Source: Kribbella amoyensis (lineage in GTDB: Bacteria > Actinomycetota > Actinomycetes > Propionibacteriales > Kribbellaceae). From it: a stretch of 64,000 nt of DNA. This document shows positions 32,760 to 39,225 of this stretch, one piece after another. Made by a program: the position numbers and the translations under genes. Positions within the stretch are counted from its first letter, which is position 1; every line of letters starts with the position of its first letter. A model generated the notes under the pieces. That model was not told where the DNA came from. It searched no databases and was given only the letters and a program-made list of their open reading frames with translations. Location of the stretch: the NCBI RefSeq assembly GCF_007828865.1, contig NZ_VIVK01000001.1, positions 992,001 through 1,056,000 on the forward strand, written 5' to 3'.

Positions 32760-34220
32760 TCAACCGATATTGGTGGCGATGTACTTGATCTCTAGGTACT
32801 CGTCGATGCCGGGGGCGCCGCCCTCGCGGCCGAGGCCGGACTGTTTGACGCCGCCGAACGGGGCCGCCGGGTTGGAGACGATGCCCTGGTTGAGGCCGAC
32901 CATGCCGGACTCGAGCCGCTCGCTGACCCGCAACGCGCGGTCGACGTTCTTGGTGAACAGGTAGGAGACCAGGCCGAACTCGGTGTCGTTGGCCATCGCG
33001 ACCGCCTCGTCCTCGGTCTCGAACGCGGTCAGTGGGGCGACCGGGCCGAAGATCTCCTCCTTCTGCAGCCGGGCCGACTTCGGCACGTCGGCGAGCACGG
33101 TCGGCGGGTAGAAGTACCCCTTGCCGTCGGCAACTTCTCCGCCGGTGAGGGGGCGGGCACCCCGCTCGACGGCGTCGTCGACCAGGTCCTTCACCTTGTC
33201 CCGCTGGACGGCGTCGATCAACGGGCCGAGGTCGACCCCGTCCTCGGTGCCGCGGCCGACCTTGAGCGCGCTCATCCGCTCGGTCAGCCGGGTCGCGAAC
33301 TCGTCCATCACCGAGGCCTGCACGTAGATCCGGTTCGCCGCGGTACAGGCCTCGCCGCCGTTGCGCATCTTGGCCAGCAGGGCACCCTCGACCGCCTGGT
33401 CCAGGTCGGCGTCCTCGAACACCAGCAGTGGCGCGTTGCCACCCAACTCCATGCTGGTCCGCAGTACCTGTTCGGCGGACTGCTCGATCAGCTTGCGGCC
33501 GACCGCGGTGGACCCGGTGAACGACAGCTTCCGCGCTCGGGGGTCGCGGATCAGCGGCTCCATCACACCGCCCGAGTCGCTGGTCGTGATCACGTTGAGC
33601 ACACCCGGCGGCAGGCCCGCCTCGGTCAGCAACTCGGCCAGCTTCAGCATCGACAGCGGCGTCTGCGCGGCCGGCTTCATCACCATCGTGCACCCCGCGG
33701 CGACCGCCGGACCGATCTTGCGGGCGCCCATCGCGGCCGGGAAGTTCCACGGGGTGATCAGCAGACACGGCCCGACCGGCTGCCGCAGCACCAGGAACCG
33801 GCCCGCGCCGTTCGGGGCGACCTGATACCCACCGTCGATCCGGACCGCCTCCTCGGCGAACCAGCGGAAGAACTCCGCGGCGTACGCGATCTCGCCCTTC
33901 GACTCGGCGACCGGCTTGCCCATCTCCAGCGTCATCAGCAACGCCAGCTCGTCGGCCCGCGCGGTCATCAGCTCGTACGTCCGGCGCAGGATCTCGCCGC
34001 GCTCCCGGGGCGGGGTCGCGGCCCACTCTGCTTGCGCGGCAACGGCAGCGTCGAGCGCGGCCACACCGTCCGCGGGACTCGCGTCCGCCACCTCGCACAA
34101 GGTGGCACCGGTGGCCGGGTCCTCGACGGGGAGGGTCTTACCGCCCTCGGCCGCTCGCCACTTCCCACCGACGAACAGTTCGGTCGGACACGCCTGGACG
34201 ACTTCCTGCTCCCGCGCCAT
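32760..34220 (-). CDS. NAD(P)-dependent succinate-semialdehyde dehydrogenase-like enzyme
   Basis: A 486-residue aldehyde dehydrogenase. Catalytic Glu258 (MELGGNAP) and nucleophile Cys292 (NGGEACTAANR) are present, with the cofactor-binding FTGSTAVGRKL and the Asn of ITPWNFPAAM. Length and the GEACTAANR segment suit the GabD/succinate-semialdehyde branch, though other semialdehydes are possible. It is cytosolic. The stop abuts the convergent ATP-grasp gene directly (32759/32760). It lies 61 bases downstream of the co-directional flavin-dependent oxidoreductase gene and may share its transcript. Confidence 0.85.
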   Translation of the reverse strand: MAREQEVVQACPTELFVGGKWRAAEGGKTLPVEDPATGATLCEVADASPADGVAALDAAVAAQAEWAATPPRERGEILRRTYELMTARADELALLMTLEMGKPVAESKGEIAYAAEFFRWFAEEAVRIDGGYQVAPNGAGRFLVLRQPVGPCLLITPWNFPAAMGARKIGPAVAAGCTMVMKPAAQTPLSMLKLAELLTEAGLPPGVLNVITTSDSGGVMEPLIRDPRARKLSFTGSTAVGRKLIEQSAEQVLRTSMELGGNAPLLVFEDADLDQAVEGALLAKMRNGGEACTAANRIYVQASVMDEFATRLTERMSALKVGRGTEDGVDLGPLIDAVQRDKVKDLVDDAVERGARPLTGGEVADGKGYFYPPTVLADVPKSARLQKEEIFGPVAPLTAFETEDEAVAMANDTEFGLVSYLFTKNVDRALRVSERLESGMVGLNQGIVSNPAAPFGGVKQSGLGREGGAPGIDEYLEIKYIATNIG

Positions 34221-34281
34221 CAGCTTCGCCTTTCCCCTGGGTGGATCCAGTACCCACCATAGGTCGCGGCGGCGGCCCGGT

Positions 34282-35349
34282 TCAGGCAGTGGCGACGAAG
34301 TGCGGCGCGGGTCGCGGGACGGTCCGGATGGCCCTGGTCAGCGCCGCGGCCACGGTTCGCAGGATCGACGCGCGGACCAGCCCGTCGTACGCCAGGGGGG
34401 CGAGCATGATCTCGTCGGCGCTCGTCTTCGCGGCCAGCGAGGCGAGTCCCGCGGCCACGGTCGCGCGGGAGCCGATGATGTGCCCCGGGTCGTCCACCAA
34501 CCGCTCGGCCCGGCCCCGCTCTCTCCCGGTCAGCGGTGGCTCCAGCAGCTCCATCAGCTCGGCCGGCGTGGCGCGGACGGACGCCATACCGAGCCGATGC
34601 TTCACCCGCACGTACTCCGCGAGCCGGGCGAGCGCGTCCTCGTCCGTGTCCCCGGCGACCACCCCGACCGACACCCCGAGGTACGGGCGGACCGTGGGCC
34701 CGGTGGGTTCGAAGTTGTCCTTGTACGTCGAGGCCGCGGCGACCGTGGTCTCCGACGCGGTCAGGAAGATCGGCAACCCACGAACCGCGGCCAGCTGCGC
34801 AGTGGCGGGCCGGTTCGCCAGTACGAAGACGGGTGGCGGCAAACCTGCCAACGCGAGCCGTACGTCGCCCACCGGAGCACGGCCAGGCAGTCCGTCTCGG
34901 AGGAAGCGACACAGCTCGTCCAGGCGTTGTGGGAACAGGTCCCTTGCCTCGTCACCCCAGCCGAGGGCGGCGGCGGTCGACGGGTGCGCCACTGATCCTT
35001 CCGACACACCCAGGTCCACACGGCTCGGGTACGCGGCCGCGAGTGCGGCGAACTGTTCGGCGACCAGCAGCGGCCGGTGGTTCGCGAGCAGGACGCCTCC
35101 TGATCCGAGCCGGATCCGGTCGGTCCGGGCGGCGAGAACCGCGGCCAGTACAGCCGGGGACGCGCTGCCGATGCCGCGGACACCGTGTTGCTCGGCCAGC
35201 CAGAATCGGCGGTACCCGAGGTCGTCGGCGACCTGGGCGACCTCCATCGTCTCGCGCAGCGCCGCGGCCGCCGACTGGCCGGCCGGCTGCGGCACCATGT
35301 CGAGCACGGAGTGCGCGGAGACCGGGAGTCCGGGAGCGTGGCTGAACAC
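34282..35349 (-). CDS. LLM-class flavin-dependent oxidoreductase
   Basis: A 355-residue luciferase-like TIM-barrel protein. The family hallmark RRFWLAEQHGVRGIGSASPAVL (about residues 46-67) is followed by IRLGSGGVLLANHRPLLVAEQFAAL and SRVDLGVSEGS, the usual flavin-binding strands of the MsnO8-type subgroup. FMN or F420 could be the cofactor. The substrate is unknown. The open frame runs further upstream to 35595 but residue composition becomes atypical, so GTG at 35349 is chosen; its ribosome site (GGTGGG) is weak. A perfect CATGGGGG/CCCCCATG palindrome lies 34 bases upstream of this start. Confidence 0.78.
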   Translation of the reverse strand: MFSHAPGLPVSAHSVLDMVPQPAGQSAAAALRETMEVAQVADDLGYRRFWLAEQHGVRGIGSASPAVLAAVLAARTDRIRLGSGGVLLANHRPLLVAEQFAALAAAYPSRVDLGVSEGSVAHPSTAAALGWGDEARDLFPQRLDELCRFLRDGLPGRAPVGDVRLALAGLPPPVFVLANRPATAQLAAVRGLPIFLTASETTVAAASTYKDNFEPTGPTVRPYLGVSVGVVAGDTDEDALARLAEYVRVKHRLGMASVRATPAELMELLEPPLTGRERGRAERLVDDPGHIIGSRATVAAGLASLAAKTSADEIMLAPLAYDGLVRASILRTVAAALTRAIRTVPRPAPHFVATA

Positions 35350-35770
35350 TCGCCCACCGTGACAGCTCGGCCCCGGCCCGCACATGGGGGATCGGCCCCC
35401 ATGTTCCGCACCGGCGGGCGGCGAAGAATTTGGGGGTGGACGGCTCTTGTTCGCGCCTCCGGGCCTCGGGCATCGTTCACGGCGTTCGTTCCACCACATC
35501 ACGAACCCCAGCGGGAGGCCGGCCACGAGGACTTCGATCAGCGCGGGCCGGTGACGGTCCCGCACTTCCGACACCTGGCCCGGATGCCCTTCCACCAGAG
35601 GACAACCGGTTCGGGCGCTGCTGCCCGCGGGGTGGTCAACCCCCAGTCATCATCCCGCGGACAGCAGCACAAACGTTTGCTTTCGCTGCTTCCGCCCCCA
35701 GCGAGCGCTTGCGGAAATATGGGGGCGCGATACCCATGTCTGCGGCAGCGGCCGATGCCACGCTGTCCGC
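35350..35770. promoter_or_regulatory. 421-base regulatory region between the flavin enzyme and lanM
   Basis: No gene is supported here. The divergent promoters of the flavin oxidoreductase and the lanM operon must lie in it. Seen: CATGGGGG-n5-CCCCCATG (35383-35403), a perfect 8-base inverted repeat; AAACGTTTGCT (35671-35681), which recurs as AAACGCTTGCT in the hairpin ahead of the LAL regulator gene; and a looser ATGGG/CCCAT inverted repeat (35719-35737) close to the lanM start. The segment around 35665-35725 is the most AT-rich part. Confidence 0.5.
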
Positions 35771-38647
35771 GTGCTCGACTCCGCCGCCACCGGGGCTCCC
35801 CCGGCCGACCATCGCCAGGACTGGTGGTCCGCCGGGATGCGCGCCCACGAACATGGGCAGCCCAAGCCCGCGTGGGCCCGGTACGTCGAGCGCGGTACCA
35901 CCCCGATCCCGCCCCGATCGATCGCCCGGCCCGCCCCGGCCGCCGGCGACTGGCAACAGGCCCTGGTCCGGTGTCTCGAACCGCTGCTCGCCTCGGCGCG
36001 GTCCGACCTGGTCGCGGCCGGTCACACCGGTGCGGTGGCCGAGCAGGCCCTGCACCGGCTGGGCCGCCGGCTGGTCCGCCTCACCGCCCGGACGTTCGTG
36101 CTCGAGCTCGCGCGAGCCCGGGCCCGGGGCGAGCTGGCCGGCGCCACCCCGGCGGAGCGGTTCCTGGCCTTCACCCACCGGCTCGAAGGAGGGAGCGAGC
36201 TGGCGGAGTTCCTGGCCGGGTACCCGGTCCTGGCCCGGGTCCTGGGTGAGGCGTGCCGGCAGGCGGTCGAGGGGCACCTCGAACTCCTGGCGCGCCTCAC
36301 CGAGGACCGTGAGCTGCTGGTCACCGAATTGCTGGCCGGCCAGGACCCGGGCGCGCTGACCGCCGTCGACCCGGGCGGCGACCCGCATCGCGGCGGCCGG
36401 AGTACGGCGACGCTCACGTTCGCGAACGGCGCCCGGGTGGTTTACAAGCCGCGCCCGCTCGACCTGCACGAGCACTTCAACGAGCTGGTCGGCTGGCTGA
36501 ACACCAAGACCACGTTGGGGATCCGGACGGTCCACGTGCTCCGGCGCGGCGAGTACGGCTGGCTCGAGTACGTCGCGGCCGAGGACTGTGCCGACCTGCC
36601 CGGTGTCCGGCGGTTCTACCAACGGCAGGGCGCGTTGCTGGCACTGCTGTACGTGCTGGACGGCACCGACATGCACTACGAGAACCTGATCGCGGCCGGG
36701 GACCAGCCGGTACTCGTGGACGTGGAGACGCTGTTCCACCCGAGCATCACGCCGGCCGGTGTCGCCGCCGACCCGGCGCAGACCGCTCTCCTCAGCTCGG
36801 TGTCCCGGACGGCCCTGCTGCCGTTGCTCGTCTCCGGTGAGCACGGGGTCGCGGACCTGTCCGGGCTGGGCGGCGACGCGGGCGGGACGACACCGAACAA
36901 CGTGGTCGACTGGGCCGACGCGGGCCTGGACACCATGCACCTCGTCCGGCGCCCGGGGACGACCAGGGGTGGCTCCAACCGCCCCCGGCTCGACGGCGTC
37001 GTGATGGAGCCGCGGGACCACGAGATCGCTGTACTCACAGGGTTCCGGGCCGCGTATGAGGCGATCGCCCGGCAGGGCGGGGACCTGCTCGGCCCGGGCG
37101 GTCTACCGGCTCGCTGCGCGCGGGACCGGATCCGCTACATCGCCCGGCCGAGCAACATCTACGCCACCTTGCTGGACGAGAGCACGCACCCGGACGCCCT
37201 GCGCAGCGCCGACGGTCACGCCGAACTGCTGGACCTGCTGTGGGACTCCGACGAGAGCCTGCGCCGGCTGGTCCCGTACGAACTGGCCGAGCTGTGGGCG
37301 GGCGACATCCCGCTGTTCACCACCCGGCCGGACAGCCGGGACGTGTGGGCGTCGGACGGGACCCGGATCCCCGATGTGCTCGCGGCCGACGGACTCTCCG
37401 CGGTCGAGGCGAAGATCGCGGCGATGACCGAGGTGGACCTGCACCGGCAGCAGTGGATCATCTCGGCCTGCCTGGCCACCCGGCCCGAACCGGTCCGGCA
37501 CAGCAGCCCGGCGAACCGGCCCGGCCTGGGCGCCGTCGAGCCCGATCCCGAGCACGTGATCGCGGCCGCGACCGACCTGGCCGACGAGATCATGGCCCAG
37601 GTCCTCGGCCGCAGTGGCGACAGTGCGAACTGGCTCGGCCTAGAACTCCTGGACGACCATCACTGGGCCGTACTGCCGATGGGGGCGGGGCTCTCCAACG
37701 GGTACACCGGGACCGCGCTCTTCCTGGCCCAGATCGGCGCCCTCACCGGCGCGGGGAAGTACTGCGAGCTCGCCCGCGACGCGATCCGCCCGATCCCCGC
37801 CTTGCTGGAGTTGCTGGCCGCGAACCCGGCCGCCGCCCAGGCCGTGGGACCAGGGCTGCACGGGCTCGGCGGAATCACCTACGGGTTGAGCCGGCTACGC
37901 GCCCTGCTCGACGACAGCGCCCTCACCGACTCGGTCGCGGCAGCACTCGCCCTGATGGAGTCACTCGAACCCGACGACTCCCCTGGCTACGCGGAAGGCG
38001 CCGCCGGTGGACTCACCGCGGTACTGGGTGTGCCCGGCGGTGAACGGCTCGCTCATCGGTACGCCGAGGAGCTGGTCGCGGCGTCCCGTAGTACTGGGGG
38101 ATTCGCTCGTGGGGACGGGGGAATCGCCTGGGCGCTGGCGCGGTACGGCGTACCGGGTGACCGTTTCCACCAGGTGGCGCGGGACGCGGCGTCGGCCGAC
38201 GGAGCCGCGGACGCCGGGTGGTGCGGCGGTACGACGGGCACGGTGCTGGCCCGGCTCGTGTCGGGGGCGCCCGTCGACGTGGACGCCTACCTGCGCGCCA
38301 CCAACGAACGTCCGGTGCTCGCCGACCTGAGTCTGTGTCACGGCGAGCTCGGCACGGTCGAACCACTCCTGTGGCTCACCGAGAGCGGGAACCAGCAAGC
38401 GGAGACGGTCCGGCGCCGCCGGACCGGGTTGGTGCTTGCCGCGGTCAAGCAGTACGGCGCGCGGTGCGGTACGCCGCGGGCCGTGCCGTCACCGGGGCTG
38501 CTCACCGGACTGGCCGGGATCGGCTACGGCCTGCTCCGGCTCGGCTTCCCGCACCAGGTCCCGTCCGCACTACTCATGCAACCGACCGCCGGCCGGCACA
38601 CCGCACCGACGCGTGGTACCGGCCCGACCGACAGGGGAACACCATGA
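35771..38647 (+). CDS. Class II lanthionine synthetase LanM
   Basis: A 958-residue bifunctional enzyme that phosphorylates and dehydrates Ser/Thr and then cyclises with Cys. Residues about 120-560 form the LanM dehydratase (DUF4135), with GARVVYKPRPLDLHEHFNELVGWLN, GTDMHYENLIAAGDQPVLVDVETLF and RYIARPSNIYATLL. Residues about 600-950 form the LanC-like cyclase with all three zinc ligands: Cys818 (GWCGG), Cys856 and His857 (LCHGELG). The cyclase therefore looks active. The start GTG at 35771 has no clear ribosome site; Met23 is an alternative. The stop overlaps the ATG of the first small peptide gene (ATGA), which marks that peptide as a probable substrate. No LanT protease-exporter accompanies it. 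Confidence 0.92.
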   Translation: MLDSAATGAPPADHRQDWWSAGMRAHEHGQPKPAWARYVERGTTPIPPRSIARPAPAAGDWQQALVRCLEPLLASARSDLVAAGHTGAVAEQALHRLGRRLVRLTARTFVLELARARARGELAGATPAERFLAFTHRLEGGSELAEFLAGYPVLARVLGEACRQAVEGHLELLARLTEDRELLVTELLAGQDPGALTAVDPGGDPHRGGRSTATLTFANGARVVYKPRPLDLHEHFNELVGWLNTKTTLGIRTVHVLRRGEYGWLEYVAAEDCADLPGVRRFYQRQGALLALLYVLDGTDMHYENLIAAGDQPVLVDVETLFHPSITPAGVAADPAQTALLSSVSRTALLPLLVSGEHGVADLSGLGGDAGGTTPNNVVDWADAGLDTMHLVRRPGTTRGGSNRPRLDGVVMEPRDHEIAVLTGFRAAYEAIARQGGDLLGPGGLPARCARDRIRYIARPSNIYATLLDESTHPDALRSADGHAELLDLLWDSDESLRRLVPYELAELWAGDIPLFTTRPDSRDVWASDGTRIPDVLAADGLSAVEAKIAAMTEVDLHRQQWIISACLATRPEPVRHSSPANRPGLGAVEPDPEHVIAAATDLADEIMAQVLGRSGDSANWLGLELLDDHHWAVLPMGAGLSNGYTGTALFLAQIGALTGAGKYCELARDAIRPIPALLELLAANPAAAQAVGPGLHGLGGITYGLSRLRALLDDSALTDSVAAALALMESLEPDDSPGYAEGAAGGLTAVLGVPGGERLAHRYAEELVAASRSTGGFARGDGGIAWALARYGVPGDRFHQVARDAASADGAADAGWCGGTTGTVLARLVSGAPVDVDAYLRATNERPVLADLSLCHGELGTVEPLLWLTESGNQQAETVRRRRTGLVLAAVKQYGARCGTPRAVPSPGLLTGLAGIGYGLLRLGFPHQVPSALLMQPTAGRHTAPTRGTGPTDRGTP

Positions 38648-38847
38648 CCGCCCAGCCCGAAGACCCGCGTACGGCGCAGGCCGACGCCGCCGCCCCGGAC
38701 CCGCTCGGTCCGGTCTCGCTGCCGAAGCGCGGCCGGATCGGTGCCCGGGCGATGGCCCTGGTCGGGACCGCGAGCGTGGCGGCGATGGCTGTCCACTTCG
38801 TCGTCGACAACTGCACCACCCATACCTCGATCCAGGACCCGCACTGA
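38644..38847 (+). CDS. Candidate LanM substrate peptide 1 (single Cys)
   Basis: A 67-residue peptide translationally coupled to lanM (ATGA). Residues 1-20 are acidic and Ala/Gln-rich; residues 19-29 read DPLGPVSLPKR; residues about 31-55 form a membrane-like helix (ALVGTASVAAMAVHFVVD); the tail is NCTTHTSIQDPH. It is paralogous to the next peptide over its whole length. Cys57 is the only Cys, so at most one lanthionine can form, with upstream Thr42 or Ser44 or the downstream Thr58, Thr59, Thr61 and Ser62. It has no double-Gly cleavage site. The substrate role is inferred from gene coupling and paralogy; a small membrane peptide unrelated to LanM is the alternative. Confidence 0.72.
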   Translation: MTAQPEDPRTAQADAAAPDPLGPVSLPKRGRIGARAMALVGTASVAAMAVHFVVDNCTTHTSIQDPH

Positions 38848-38909
38848 TCCGCCGCGCTGCCGCCCATCACAGCGGCGCGCGGACCAACCACTCCGAACAG
38901 GAGCATCTT

Positions 38910-39113
38910 GTGAACCAGCACCACGAGCAGTCCCCCGCCCGGTCCGCCACCGACACCACCCCGGACCCGATCGGTCCCGTCACGCTGCCGAAGCGCAGCC
39001 CGGTCGGCCGGCGCGCGCTCGCCCTGGTCGGCACGGCCAGCGTGGCCGCGCTCGCCGTGCACGCGGTCGTGGACGGCACCACGCTGACCACGATCAACGA
39101 GCACCACGTCTGA
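38910..39113 (+). CDS. Candidate LanM substrate peptide 2 (no Cys)
   Basis: A 67-residue paralogue of peptide 1, starting with GTG six bases after AGGAG. Shared elements are DPIGPVTLPKR (19-29), the helix ALALVGTASVAALAVHAVVD (36-55) and the tail GTTLTTINEHHV. It contains no Cys at all, so a lanthionine cannot form within it. Aligning TTLTTINEHH with TTHTSIQDPH of peptide 1 shows that the Cys of peptide 1 is a one-residue insertion just before the shared Thr block. The tail Thr residues may be dehydrated only, or the two peptides could be joined through the Cys of peptide 1. It is separated from peptide 1 by 62 bases. Confidence 0.7.
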   Translation: MNQHHEQSPARSATDTTPDPIGPVTLPKRSPVGRRALALVGTASVAALAVHAVVDGTTLTTINEHHV

Positions 39114-39132
39114 CGAACCGGGTCCGGCCCTC

Positions 39133-39174
39133 CCCAGCAAGCGTTCGACGCCCTGAGCTCAAACGCTTGCTGGG
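39133..39174. promoter_or_regulatory. 13-base inverted repeat between peptide 2 and the LAL regulator
   Basis: CCCAGCAAGCGTT (39133-39145) and AACGCTTGCTGGG (39162-39174) are perfect arms with a 16-base loop. It can terminate the lanM transcript. The arm sequence AACGCTTGCT also nearly repeats AAACGTTTGCT upstream of lanM, so it may instead, or also, be a binding site for the regulator encoded 51 bases further on. Confidence 0.6.
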
Positions 39175-39225
39175 ACCTGCCGGACCCGCTGCGATGGCAC
39201 CACGGCGCGGTTAAAGTTTGCAGGC

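Noticed and set aside
34282..35595. A 437-residue version of the flavin oxidoreductase
   Set aside because: The LLM fold begins near 35349; the upstream residues are Pro/Arg-rich and run through a palindromic regulatory segment.
35430..35770. A further precursor peptide gene upstream of lanM
   Set aside because: All short frames in the gap have shadow composition, no ribosome site and no similarity to the two downstream peptides.
38644..39113. The 67-residue pair as a toxin or holin-type system
   Set aside because: The membrane-like helices would allow it, but the start/stop overlap with lanM and the duplication behind a modifying enzyme favour substrates. It remains the main alternative.
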